Assembly (NCBI RefSeq): GCF_003148495.1
Contig: NZ_QGGH01000007.1
Span: forward strand, 62,001 to 126,000
DNA from: Mesorhizobium loti
Lineage (GTDB): Bacteria > Pseudomonadota > Alphaproteobacteria > Rhizobiales > Rhizobiaceae
DNA: 64,000 nt
Reading direction: 5' to 3'
Shown: in pieces, positions 44,922 to 54,500 of the stretch
How the letters are laid out: every line of letters starts with the position of its first letter
Numbering within the stretch: the stretch's first letter is position 1
Notes under the pieces: generated by a model
What the model was told of the DNA's origin: nothing
Database searches by the model: none
Seen by the model: only the letters and a program-made list of their open reading frames with translations
Made by a program: the position numbers and the translations under genes

Positions 44922-45950
44922 CTAGCCGACGCGCAGGATGATCTTGCCAAACACGTCGCGGCCTTCCATGCGCTTCAGCGCGGCATCGATACCGTCGAAG
45001 TCGACTTCGGTGTCGATGACCGGGGCGACCTGTCCCGCCGCCATTTTCTGCATGGCGTTGGCCATGTTCTCCATGCGGCAGCCGAAGGAGCCGAGCAGCT
45101 TCAATTGCTGCTGGAACAACTGCATCAGGTTGATCTGCGTCGACACGCCGGAAGTCGAACCGCAGGTCACCAGGCGGCCGCCACGCTTCAGGCACAGCAT
45201 GGAAGCGGCAAAAGTGTCGGCGCCGACATGTTCGAACACGACGTCGACGCCCTTCTTCTTGGTCAGCTTGCGCACGACGCCCTCGAAACGGTCGTCGCGA
45301 TAGTTGATGACATGGTCGGCGCCGAGCGCCTTGGCCTTGTCGATCTTGTCGTTCGAGCCGACCGTGGTGATGATGGTGCAGCCCATTCGCTTGGCCAGCT
45401 GGATGGCCGCCGAGCCGATGCCGGATCCGCCGGCATGGATGAGAATGGTCTCGCCGGGCTGCAGCCTGGCGTTGTCGAACAGCATATGCTCGACCGTGCC
45501 GAAGGTAACGGGCGCCACCGCCGCACCGATGTCGGTCACGCCGGGCGGGGCAGGAACCAGCAGGCGGGCCGGCAGGTTGATCTTTTCCTGCGCGAAGCCG
45601 TCGAGATGGAAGCCGTGAACGCCCGAAACATGTTCGCAGAGATTGTCGCGGCCTTCGCGGCAGGCGCGGCAAAGGCCGCAGGTGCGCGCGCCGTAGATCG
45701 ACACCAATTGTCCGGGCAGCAGGCTGGAAACGCCGGGGCCGACCGCCTCGACCTCGCCGGAGGCTTCGGCGCCGACGACCAGCGGCAGCTTGCGCTTGGC
45801 GAAGGCCATGCCGCGCCAGCCCCAGACGTCGATGTGGTTCAGCGCCACCGCCTTGATGCGCAGCGTGACTTCGCCGAGTGCTGGCGGTGGGGGAGGCGGC
45901 AGGTCCACCGTCTCAAGACGGCGGTCCTCGATAAGTTGCAATGCGCGCAT
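44922..45950 (-). CDS. adh2XL: Zinc-type alcohol dehydrogenase-like reductase of the VLCFA operon
   Basis: 342-residue MDR protein. GWRGMAFAKRKLPLVVGAEA, the Cys cluster ARTCGLCRACREGRDNLCE (structural zinc) and ILIHAGGSGIGSAAIQLAKR (NADPH site) are typical of quinone-oxidoreductase-like members. Position between fabF1XL and lpxXL makes it Adh2XL, whose likely role is a reduction step in 27-hydroxyoctacosanoate synthesis. It differs from AcuI, the acrylyl-CoA reductase of DMSP catabolism. Confidence 0.88.
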   Translation of the reverse strand: MRALQLIEDRRLETVDLPPPPPPALGEVTLRIKAVALNHIDVWGWRGMAFAKRKLPLVVGAEASGEVEAVGPGVSSLLPGQLVSIYGARTCGLCRACREGRDNLCEHVSGVHGFHLDGFAQEKINLPARLLVPAPPGVTDIGAAVAPVTFGTVEHMLFDNARLQPGETILIHAGGSGIGSAAIQLAKRMGCTIITTVGSNDKIDKAKALGADHVINYRDDRFEGVVRKLTKKKGVDVVFEHVGADTFAASMLCLKRGGRLVTCGSTSGVSTQINLMQLFQQQLKLLGSFGCRMENMANAMQKMAAGQVAPVIDTEVDFDGIDAALKRMEGRDVFGKIILRVG

Positions 45951-45986
45951 GGGGCCTGTCGGTTCAGTCTGGCTGAAAAAGGTCGC

Positions 45987-47264
45987 TTAGACCGGTTCCC
46001 GCGCCATGACAAGGCAAGTGTTCTGGCCGCCGAAACCGAAGGAGTTCGACAAAACGGTGCGAACCTCGGCATTACGCTTCTTGTTCGGCACCACGTCGAG
46101 CACGATCGCGGGGTCGGGATTGTCATAGTTGATGGTCGGTGGAATGACGCTTTCGCGCATCGTCATCAGCGAGAACGCCGCCTCGACCGCGCCTGCCGCC
46201 GACAGCGTGTGGCCAATCATCGACTTGTTCGACGAAACCGGCATCGAGCCGATCCGTTCGCCGAACACGGTCGACAGCGCCAGATGTTCCATCTTGTCGT
46301 TCTCCGGAGTCGACGTGCCGTGGGCGTTGACATAGTCGATCTCGTCTTCACTCAGGCCGGCATCGGCGAGGGCGGCGCGAACCGCGGCGATGGCCGGCGA
46401 AGCGTCCGGCTTCGAGCGGGTGCGGTGGAAGTCGTCGGCCTTCTCGCCGCAACCGCCCAGGACGCCGAGAATAGTCGCGCCGCGAGCCAATGCCGCTTCA
46501 AGCGATTCCAACACCAGCGCCCCGGATCCCTCAGCCAACACGAAGCCGTCGCGATCCCTGGAGAAGGGCTTCGATGCCTTTTCGGGAATGTCGTTGTGCG
46601 TGGAGAGCGCCGAAAGCAATGAGAAACGGATCAATGCCTCGGCGGTGGCAGAGCCGTCCGCGCCGATCGATAGTGCCCGGTCGCATTCGCCGCGTCGGAT
46701 CGCCTCGACACCGAGCTGGATCGCGGTGGCACCTGAAGCACAAGCCGTCGACAGCGTGATCGGCAGACCGCGTGTGCCAAGACGGTCGGCAAGGCGGTCG
46801 GCGATCGAACCGAACTGGGTGGTCTCGAAAATATCCAGCTCTTTCAAGCTACGCGCGACCCGAAGCAGTCTTTCGGCGGCGGTGTCATCCTTGTCCTTGT
46901 CAGAATTGTAGAGCGAGAAGCGCTCGGCCCAGTCGAGTTCGACCGGCGGCGATGCGAGGAAGAGCGGTCCGCCGAAATTGCTGGAATCAAGACCGGCTTC
47001 GGTCACCGCTTCGAAGCCCGCAAGCTCGGCCAGCTCATAGGTGAGTGGGCTGGCACCTTTCGAACTCGACGGCAGGAAATCGACCATGCCGGAGATGCGG
47101 GTGTTCAGTTGATCGATGGGAAAGCGGGTGATCGGGTGAATACCCGACTTGCCCGAGGTCAGCGCCGCCCAATTGTCGGCCTTGCCCACGCCAAGCGAGG
47201 TGACAACGCCGATGCCGGTGACGGCGACGATCGGCCTGCCCATGTGATCGTTCAGATTGGCCAT
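45987..47264 (-). CDS. fabF1XL: Beta-ketoacyl-ACP synthase of the VLCFA operon
   Basis: 425-residue condensing enzyme. Full KS triad: Cys175 (LSTACASGATA), His in VNAHGTSTPENDK and His in NKSMIGHTLSAAGA. Elongates AcpXL-bound acyl chains to the 28-carbon product. 36 bases upstream of adh2XL and 51 downstream of fabF2XL. As the only active KS of the pair it is the likely catalytic subunit. Confidence 0.94.
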   Translation of the reverse strand: MANLNDHMGRPIVAVTGIGVVTSLGVGKADNWAALTSGKSGIHPITRFPIDQLNTRISGMVDFLPSSSKGASPLTYELAELAGFEAVTEAGLDSSNFGGPLFLASPPVELDWAERFSLYNSDKDKDDTAAERLLRVARSLKELDIFETTQFGSIADRLADRLGTRGLPITLSTACASGATAIQLGVEAIRRGECDRALSIGADGSATAEALIRFSLLSALSTHNDIPEKASKPFSRDRDGFVLAEGSGALVLESLEAALARGATILGVLGGCGEKADDFHRTRSKPDASPAIAAVRAALADAGLSEDEIDYVNAHGTSTPENDKMEHLALSTVFGERIGSMPVSSNKSMIGHTLSAAGAVEAAFSLMTMRESVIPPTINYDNPDPAIVLDVVPNKKRNAEVRTVLSNSFGFGGQNTCLVMAREPV

Positions 47265-47315
47265 CCGGTAGCCCTCGACCTTTTATCGTTGCAACATGGA
47301 CCGTGCAGCGTCGCC

Positions 47316-48506
47316 TTAGGCGGCGTTGACCAGCGCCATGCCTTCGAATTGGTGATAGCCGATCGCCGTTGCAAGGACGGCTGCGGGAACGCCTTCGAAC
47401 GGCGTCTCGGCTGCGGCATCAAAAACAGGGTAGGCGGCCTTGCGGTCGACGGCGAGTGCCGCCAGCGCCACGGCGAAGGGAAACTGCGCTTCCTTCATGT
47501 GTCCGGTCAGCGTCGAGAAGCCGCGCGCGGCGATTGCCGGATTGGCATCGAGTGCGGCTTTTTCGGCTGATGTTGCAGTGTGGGCACCCGATGCGCCCGA
47601 CAGGGCCAGCAATTTGCCGTTCGGCGATGCAACCTGCTTGAGCAGTGCGGCGATCTCGGCGTCGAGTTCTCCCCGTGGCCGCCTGGCGCGGCCGGAGACG
47701 ACCGGCCCAAGCTCGGCATAGATTTTCCGACCCCGGTCTGTCGCGTGTTCGCGTTGCTCTAGCACCAGGAAGGCGCCGCCGGATCCGGTCACAACGCCGC
47801 CGCCCTCGGTGCCCTGTCTTTGCCAGACCGGCTTCCACGGACCGCGATGCAAATAGCCGGCAAGCTCATAACCGAGCAGCATGTCGGAATGTTCGGTCTG
47901 GAAGGCACCGCCGACCAGGATGTGCGTCGACTGGCCCGAGCGGATGCGCGCGGCGGCCGTCTCGACGGCGGCGACGCCGGCACCTTCCTCGCCCATGAAG
48001 GTTCTGGACGAGCCGGTGACCTTGTGGACGATGGAGATGTTGCCGGCGAGCAGGTTGGACAACTGGGCCAGGAACAGTGTCGGCCGCAATTCGGTGGTCA
48101 ATTTCTCGTTGAGCAGCACATCGCGGTCATTGCGGCTTTCCGAAGCGGCGAGAATGGCGGCATCGACCGCCTCGTCGCGCTCGCCGCCGCCTGCGGCCAC
48201 AACCATGTCCATGGTCGCGCAGAGTTCGTCATTGCCCTTGATGCCGGCGTCGTCCAGTGCAAGGCCGGCAGCATAGGTGCCGAGCCTCTGCCAGGTTTCC
48301 ATCTGGCGCTGATCGCCGCGCTTGGCGATCTGCAGGTTCCAGTCGATCTCAGGCAGAGGATGGACGGTATAGGGTGCAAAGCGCGCCGCTTCGAGCACCG
48401 GCTGCAGGCCCGGCTGCGCGAGCTTCTGCCAATGGGCGTCCGGACCTTCCCCCAGAGAGGAGACAAGGCCGATACCAGTGATGACGACGTCGCGGGGGCT
48501 GCTCAT
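47316..48506 (-). CDS. fabF2XL: KS-fold protein lacking the catalytic Cys, CLF-like
   Basis: 396 residues with the KS start DVVITGIGLVSSLGEG, but the region that should be TACASG reads MGEEGAGVAAVETA (172-177). Glu174 replaces the nucleophilic Cys, as Gln does in chain-length factors of type II polyketide synthases (GEQAG). LTGHMKEAQFP keeps the second His region; the first (NAHGTST) is altered to SGAHTATSA. The N-terminal half is also more divergent. Expected to be non-condensing and to pair with FabF1XL, controlling length. Between acpXL and fabF1XL. Confidence 0.85.
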   Translation of the reverse strand: MSSPRDVVITGIGLVSSLGEGPDAHWQKLAQPGLQPVLEAARFAPYTVHPLPEIDWNLQIAKRGDQRQMETWQRLGTYAAGLALDDAGIKGNDELCATMDMVVAAGGGERDEAVDAAILAASESRNDRDVLLNEKLTTELRPTLFLAQLSNLLAGNISIVHKVTGSSRTFMGEEGAGVAAVETAAARIRSGQSTHILVGGAFQTEHSDMLLGYELAGYLHRGPWKPVWQRQGTEGGGVVTGSGGAFLVLEQREHATDRGRKIYAELGPVVSGRARRPRGELDAEIAALLKQVASPNGKLLALSGASGAHTATSAEKAALDANPAIAARGFSTLTGHMKEAQFPFAVALAALAVDRKAAYPVFDAAAETPFEGVPAAVLATAIGYHQFEGMALVNAA

Positions 48507-48562
48507 GGGCGGCTTTGTGGGTCAGGCGGCAGAGCGCGTCAAGATCGTGCGCTCAACTGACG

Positions 48563-48844
48563 TCAGGCGGTCTTGGCGGCGACCAGTGCGTCGATCTTGG
48601 CGCACAGGTTCTTCATGACAAAGTAATCGTCGGTCGAAGCCTTGCCGTCATTGACCTCCTGGGTCCACTTTTCCAGCGGTACCTTGATGCCGAATTCCTT
48701 GTCGATGGCGAAGACGATGTCGAGGAAGTCGAGGCTGTCGATGCCGAGATCGTCGATCGTGTGGCTCTCTGGTGTGATGGTGTCGATATCGATCTCGCTG
48801 GTGTCGGCAATGATCTTGGCGACTTTGTCGAACGTGGTGGACAA
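48563..48844 (-). CDS. acpXL: Acyl carrier protein for very-long-chain fatty acids
   Basis: 93-residue specialised ACP. LGIDSLDFLDIVFAIDKEFG holds the Ser modified by phosphopantetheine. Longer at the C-terminus than housekeeping AcpP (~78 residues), ending VMKNLCAKIDALVAAKTA. First gene of the VLCFA operon, 57 bases before fabF2XL. No fabZXL gene fits in that gap, unlike in Rhizobium. Confidence 0.95.
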   Translation of the reverse strand: MSTTFDKVAKIIADTSEIDIDTITPESHTIDDLGIDSLDFLDIVFAIDKEFGIKVPLEKWTQEVNDGKASTDDYFVMKNLCAKIDALVAAKTA

Positions 48845-48972
48845 GGGCTTTTCCTTCGGTTGCGGGCGGAATCTGTCCGCATCTTGTTTGGGCGCTGTCT
48901 AATCGGTTTTTCCCGGCAGGAAAAGGCCTGATACGCCGGGCGCAGATGGGTAGGGTGCCTAGGAAACGCAAG

Positions 48973-49001
48973 AAGGGCCGCCTGACAAGCCGGCGGCCCT
49001 T
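48973..49001 (-). terminator. Terminator of the slipin gene
   Basis: AAGGGCCGCC / GGCGGCCCTT, 10-bp perfect stem with a nine-base loop, 20 bases after the slipin stop. On the minus strand it is followed by CTTGCGTTTCC, a moderate T stretch. Confidence 0.7.
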
Positions 49002-49021
49002 CCCGTTGACGTAGCGTCAGT

Positions 49022-50164
49022 CTAGCTTTCGCGCAGCTTGACGATGTCGTTCAGCAGCCCGCCCGTTCCGTTGTGGACGGTCAGCCGCTCGACCTTGCCG
49101 GCGATGGTTTCCAGAGCCTCGAGCTCCTTCAACCGCAGCATCACCGGGTTTTCCGCCATCACCCTGGCCGTGTTGAGGAGGGAACGCGTGGCGTTCGTCT
49201 CTTCGCGGCGGCGGATGATGTTGGCCTCGGCCTGCTTTTCGGCCGACACCACCTGGTTGAGGATCTCACGCATCTCGCCCGGCAGGATGACATCCTTGAG
49301 GGCGATATCGCTGACCTCCACTCCGATCTCGGCCATGTCGGCGCGGACCTTGGCCGCCGCTTCCTCGTCGATCGTCACCTTCTTTTCGAGGATCTGATCG
49401 AGTGTCAGCGCGCCAAGCGTCTTGCGGAAGGCATACTGCAGGGCGCGGTAGAGGGCTTCGGAGAAGTCCTTCACCATGCTCACCGCCTTGACCGGATCGA
49501 CGACCCGGTATTCGGCGGCGATGTTGACGCGGATCGTTACACGATCCTTGGTCAGCACTTCCTGCCCGGCAACGTCGAGCGACTGGCGCTTGAGGTCGAC
49601 GACCTTGATCTGCACCATGCGTCCGACGTTCCAGAAGCCATGCACGCCCGCCGTCAGCGTCCTGACCAGGACACCGTCGATGAAGAGCAGTCCGGCCTGA
49701 CCATCGACGACCGGATGGACGGACATCAATTCCGCCTTCCGGGCCTGGCCGAGCCGGCGCATGACCGCCGCATCGATGGCGAGATCGACTGATGTGTCGA
49801 TCTGCGTCACCTTCCACGGACCGGCATCCGTCCACAGCACCAGCTTGCGATCCGGCGCCAGCACGGCATGCAAATTGCCGTCACGCTCGATGACGGCGAC
49901 ATCCGTGCGCCCGGTGCGAACGACGGTGAAATGACGCGCGGCCACATCCGGGAGCTTGTCGAACAACGCCTTCTCGTATGCCGAAACGAATTCCGGGTTC
50001 TTCAGATCGTGCCGGGACACTTCGAGGCTGCCACGCCGGTTGGCGAGCCAATGCTCGCCCGGCAACAGGACAGCCTTGATCTCCCCCTTGTAGAGGGTGA
50101 GGGCACGTTCGTTTTCCCTTACGAGGACGCGCTCGCGTCCAAGAACCTGATCGAGAATGGTCAT
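49022..50164 (-). CDS. Slipin (SPFH/stomatin) family protein
   Basis: 380-residue membrane-scaffold protein. SPFH domain residues ~170-300: DGVLVRTLTAGVHGFWNVGR, VDLKRQSLDVAGQEVLTKDR, VNIAAEYRVVDPVKAVSMVK and VSDIALKDVILPGEMREILN, then an Ala/Glu-rich coiled coil. The start has the fully matched GACAGGAG site ahead of it. No NfeD partner gene is adjacent. Function in membrane microdomains is family knowledge only. Confidence 0.9.
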   Translation of the reverse strand: MTILDQVLGRERVLVRENERALTLYKGEIKAVLLPGEHWLANRRGSLEVSRHDLKNPEFVSAYEKALFDKLPDVAARHFTVVRTGRTDVAVIERDGNLHAVLAPDRKLVLWTDAGPWKVTQIDTSVDLAIDAAVMRRLGQARKAELMSVHPVVDGQAGLLFIDGVLVRTLTAGVHGFWNVGRMVQIKVVDLKRQSLDVAGQEVLTKDRVTIRVNIAAEYRVVDPVKAVSMVKDFSEALYRALQYAFRKTLGALTLDQILEKKVTIDEEAAAKVRADMAEIGVEVSDIALKDVILPGEMREILNQVVSAEKQAEANIIRRREETNATRSLLNTARVMAENPVMLRLKELEALETIAGKVERLTVHNGTGGLLNDIVKLRES

Positions 50165-50536
50165 TGTCTTACTCCTGTCGGGCATGGCCCCATGCGAGGC
50201 GTCACGTCATGCGTCGATCTTCCTTTTCGTTTCTCGTTTCACATCGTCGTCTTGCATCATGGTCCGGGCACGAATGATCCGGGGACTGGTGGCATCAATC
50301 CGTGGCGGGCCTGCGGGAGCGGATCGCGGGGCAGTGAAGCGGGCGCCGGAGGCCGAAGCTTCCTTTGCCGGCGACGCTGCGCCTTGATCGTCACCGCGGG
50401 CCTGGCCGCGAGCCGATGGCGAAAGACACTCAGGCTGGTCCGCGCCCGAGGGCTTGGGCCATCCGTCCAGTCTTTCGCATTCCAGTCCCCGGACCGTTTT
50501 TCAGATAACACCGTGGCAGGGTGCTGGCTTATCAGG
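50165..50536. other. Intergenic region, no gene seen
   Basis: 372 bases between the divergent slipin promoter side and the tRNA-like pair. Frames here have no recognisable domain. It should contain the slipin promoter and, on its right, sequence downstream of the tRNA-like transcript. Confidence 0.5.
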
Positions 50537-50610
50537 CCAATGGAGAAGGATTTGAACCTTCGACAGTCAGATTCTCGATCTGATGCTCTACCCAACTGAG
50601 CTATCCGTGG
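50537..50610 (-). tRNA. tRNA-like sequence, degenerate, anticodon position GAG
   Basis: The cloverleaf is recognisable: D arm GCTC...GAGC, anticodon stem TCAGA/TCTGA, T arm GAAGG-TTCAAAT-CCTTC. But the acceptor has only five of seven pairs, the loop TCGAGAA has C where U33 is almost invariant, and the 3' end reads GCCT rather than CCA. Its 5' acceptor bases are the CCA of the tRNA-like gene upstream. Probably not a functional standard tRNA. Confidence 0.4.
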
Positions 50611-50681
50611 TGCAGATGAAGGGAATTGAACCCCCGACCTCCGGATCCAAATCCGGCGCTCTCCCACTGAGCTACATCCGC
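50608..50681 (-). tRNA. tRNA-like sequence with encoded CCA, six-base anticodon loop
   Basis: Seven-pair acceptor (GCGGATG with CATCTGC, one G-U), D arm GCTC...GAGC, T arm GGGGG-TTCAATT-CCCTT, and a genomic CCA. The anticodon stem CCGGA/TCCGG encloses only six bases (TTTGGA) instead of seven, so the anticodon cannot be fixed; TGG (Pro) or TTG (Gln) are possible readings. The good acceptor stem suggests it was recently functional. Confidence 0.5.
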
Positions 50682-50910
50682 GATCCCAATCCCCAAAGCG
50701 GCGCCGTATACAGGGCGGCAATGCCGCCTGCACGGGCGGAGACGAAAGCTCCAACCGTTGTGCTCACTTCGGTTTTCGTGACCGGGAGCGCGCCTATAGA
50801 CCCTGCGACGGGTTGTCGCAAGCGGCATTGTCATGGCGGATTTGCGGCTTCTTTCAATGGTGGCATTTCGGCAACACCGCTTCCGGCGTCAGCGATCGCG
50901 CGTAGCGCGC

Positions 50911-51459
50911 TCAGAAGGTGACGCGGCCGAGCACGCGCAGGCCATCGCCCTGTGGCTCCACGACGACGGCCTCGCCTTCGCGCGGCGAGATGCCGGTCAG
51001 TGCCACGATGTCTTCCAGATGGGTGACCATGACCAGATTGTCGGAGCCGGAATAGGCTCGGATCTCCTTCATGATCGCGGCGATCTGCGCGGCCTTCTGT
51101 GTTTCGTCGCCCTTCAAGAGGTCCAGCGGCGCAAAGAGCTTCGGCTCGGCCTCGAAGGCGATGCGGGCGGTGTCGAGGCAGCGGCAATAGCGGCTGGACA
51201 GCACGCGCTCGATCGGTGCCGCCCTAGCGGCAAACAGAGCGCCGATCTTGCTCGCCTGCTGCTTGCCGCGCGCCGACAGGTTGATCTGGGTGGCACAGCT
51301 GTCGATGTCGAAATTGGCCGGGTCGGTGGTGCCGGTGACCATGGCATGGCGCAGCAGCACGACATGCCCGCCATCGCGTAGCAGCGCCCAGCCTGCATCC
51401 GTGGCGTGCGCCGCGCCGGGAACAACAAGCAGGAACAACGCCAAGGCAAATCGAATCAT
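50911..51459 (-). CDS. Exported histidine phosphatase family protein
   Basis: 182 residues: signal peptide IRFALALFLLVVPGAAHA, then the branch-1 histidine phosphatase site LLRHAMV and the C-terminal VTHLEDIVALTG with the second His. SSRYCRCLDTARIAF holds the middle Arg. Substrate unknown. Sits between the tRNA-like pair and the caspase gene, in the same orientation as the latter. Confidence 0.88.
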   Translation of the reverse strand: MIRFALALFLLVVPGAAHATDAGWALLRDGGHVVLLRHAMVTGTTDPANFDIDSCATQINLSARGKQQASKIGALFAARAAPIERVLSSRYCRCLDTARIAFEAEPKLFAPLDLLKGDETQKAAQIAAIMKEIRAYSGSDNLVMVTHLEDIVALTGISPREGEAVVVEPQGDGLRVLGRVTF

Positions 51460-51562
51460 CCGCTATCCTTCTCCGGTTCCCGGCAATGGGTTCCGGTGAC
51501 GAGACATATAGGGACGGTAAAGCCGGCCGAAAGACAAGGTACGGTCGGCGGGAAGCGTAGAC

Positions 51563-54500
51563 CTACTTCTTCGCTATCTGCTTCTTCACCAGATCGATCT
51601 TCTGGTCGGTGAGCGGGATGGGGATCGTGTAGCCGGCTTCCGTAAAGCCCTGCTTGGCGTTCTCGAAGAATTCGATCGCCTTTTGATATTCGGCCTTGCC
51701 GCCGCCATAGCTGCCGCGGTTCCAGTGGATGTCGCCTAGATTGTTCTGCGCGAGGGCCCATTGCATGGGCAGGCTTTCCCTGGTGAATACCTTCAGCGTC
51801 GCCGTGAAGGCGGCCTCGGCGTCACCGAGATATTTGTCGGTGCGTTCGAGATTGCCGAGGTTGAGCAGGCTCATGCCGATACCGTTCTGGGCGTTGGCCC
51901 AGTCGACCGGTGCCGCGTCGACGGTGAGCACCTCGAGGGCCGCCCGGCGGGCCGCGATGGACTCCAGCAAGGTCTTGGGGTCAGCATTGCTCATGCTCAG
52001 CCAGTGCAACGTCGAGCCGAGGCCGGCCTGGGCCAGCGCCCATTGGCGCGGGTTCGTCTCGCGTTTGTACTCGCGCAACGCATCGCGGTAGGCGGCAATG
52101 GCCTCACCGTAATGTTCCGGCTTATCGGTCACGCCGCCCAGAAGCTGCAGCGTGTTGCCGAGATTGTAGTGGCTCATTGCCCAGTCCTGCGGGAATTTCC
52201 GTCTGACATAGACCTGCCGGGCGGCCTGGAACGCCGCGGCCGATTGCTCCAGCTTGGCCGCGTCGCGGGTGCGCTGGCCAAGCGTCTGGTAGATCGAACC
52301 GAGATTGTTCTGCGCCGACGCCCAGTCCATCGGGAAACGCTGCCGGGTAAACACGGTCAGCGCATCGTCATAGGCCGTCGCGGCCTCTTCGAGCGCGCCG
52401 GTGCCCATATCGAAGCGGGCGACACCGCTCAGCGCGTTGCCGAGGTTGAGCCGGCTGGTTGCCCACGAGACCGGGAAGGTTTCACGAGTTCGCACCTCGA
52501 GCGCGGCACGGAACGCATCGGCCGCCTCGTTGATCTTCGCCTTGTCGTTGAGCTGAATGCCGAGCGACACCAGCGTGTTGCCGAGATTGTTCTCGACCAT
52601 CGCCCATTCCACCGGCGCCTTTTCGCGCGTGTATTCCTCAAGTGCCAGACGGTAGGCCGCCTCGGCTTGCGTCAGATGTTCGCCGGCGGCTTCGCGCTCG
52701 GACAACGCATAGAGCGCCAGGCCGAGATTGTTCTGCGAAGCGGCCCAGTCGAGCGGCACTTTTTCACGCGGGCGCTTCTCCAACGTCGCGCGCATTGCCA
52801 CCACCGCCTCGTTCAGGCGCTTCGGGTCGCTCTCGCGTTCGCCGATCTTCAACAGCACATTGGCCAGATTGTTCTGCGCGGCGGCCCAGTTGAGATCGTC
52901 TTTCTCGCGCTCGAACACGACAAGGGAGGCGCGAAAGATCTGTGCTGCCTCCTCGAGGCGTGCGGTCTCCGTCTCGCGCTCGCCGATGGTCTGCAGCACC
53001 ACCGCCATGTTGTTGCGGGTGATCGCCCAGTCGCGATTCTGTTCGCCATTGGGGATGAAGTTCAGGATGGTGCGATAGGCATCGATGGAGCGCTGCAGCG
53101 CATCAAGGTCGCCGGTGGCGTAGCCGTAGGCGTTCAGCGCCTCGGCTTCCTGGTTCTTGTAGTTCCAGCGCAGCTTGTCGTCCCATTTTTCGGCCAGTGA
53201 AAACGCCTTGGCGTAGTCGCCGGCGGCGGATTTGTAGTCGAACACCAGCCCCGAGGCATCGGCGCGTCTGGCATAGATCGCGGCGTCGGCAAGACGCTTC
53301 TGCTTGACGAGATCCTCGGCCTCATCGACCGCGTCGTTGGTCTGCTCGACCCGGCCGACCGCGTCATCGAGGAACTTCCGCGCCGTCACGATGGCGCCCT
53401 GGCGGATCGCCTTGTCGGCGGAGGCGACCAGGCGTTTGATCTCCGGATCGTCGGTGCGCAGCGCGGCACGTTCGGACATCATTTTCTTCAGGCGCTCGGC
53501 CTGGGCGTCGAGCACCTTTTGCAGGTCGGACGGATCCTCCGGCATTTTTTCCGTGCCGAGCGCCTTCAGCACGCCATAGAGCGCATCGAGCGGCACGCCT
53601 TCCTGCAGCGAGGCCAGTTCCACCTGCGCCCGTTTCGGGTCGGGCAGGTCGGAAATCGTCAGCAGCAGCTGGCGCCGCTCGCCGGTGATCAGCCCGTCAT
53701 CGCCGGTCGGCTCCGCTGGTGCAACGCCGAAATAAAGCAGCCGGCGCAGGCTTTCATTGACCCAGGGGCGCTGCCTTGCCTTGGTGTCGAGATAGACCTC
53801 CTCGGTCACCATGCGCATGACCGAGCCGAATTCGGTGCCCTTCATCGCCGCGAGGTGGCGCAGCAGGGCGGACGCGTAAGGGCTATTTTCGCCAGCGGCG
53901 CCATCGAGCGCCGGGCGACCCGGTTCGGCGGCAAAGCCGACCACCGTACCCAGGCTCGCGTCAGCCGCCGGCGCATTGCCGAGCGCCCTGGCGCCGCGCA
54001 CCGGTTCCAGCCCGCCGGCACCAATCGGCGAGGCGGAAGCGGTCGGTGCGCGTCGCACCACGGCGTCCTGCGGGAACGGATTGGTGCGGCAGGCGTCGAG
54101 CAGCACGATCGTCACAGGCACAGTCTTTTTCAACGCGTCCATGATGGCGGAAATCGGCACCAAAGCCGCGTCGGCATCCCTCAGTGACGACACGTCGGCA
54201 TCGACCGGAACCAGATAGTTCTCGCCGCCGGCCTCGATGCCGTGACCGGAATAATAGATGAAGGCGACATCGGCGCCTTCGGCATCTTCCGTGAACCGCT
54301 CCAGGTCGCGCTTCAGCTTGGTGGCGTCGCGATCGGTGACGCTGCGCGCGTCGAAGCCGAGGTCGGTCAGCATCTTGGCCATGTCGCGGGCGTCGTTGGC
54401 GGGGTTGGGGAGGGCGGCGATGTGCTCGTATTTCGACTGGCCGATGATCAGCGCCACACCCTTGAGGCTTTTCGTCTCGGCACCTGCAAGCGCGGTCGCG

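Noticed and set aside
44922..45950. AcuI-type acrylyl-CoA reductase linked to the DMSP lyase candidates
   Set aside because: The MDR protein has the structural-zinc Cys cluster and lies in the VLCFA operon, so Adh2XL is the better reading.
44880..46622. 580-codon plus-strand open frame
   Set aside because: Runs antisense to adh2XL and fabF1XL, which have complete motifs. The composition (Asp/Arg/Gly/His-rich) is that of GC-rich shadow frames.
50583..50921. 112-codon plus-strand ORF with GIEPPTSGSKSG
   Set aside because: It reads the antisense of the tRNA-like sequences; such peptides are a known artefact of reading tRNA complements.
51620..53029. Repetitive DNA that might be a CRISPR array or satellite
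   Set aside because: The repeats are 141-base coding units inside a continuous frame and conserved at protein rather than DNA level.
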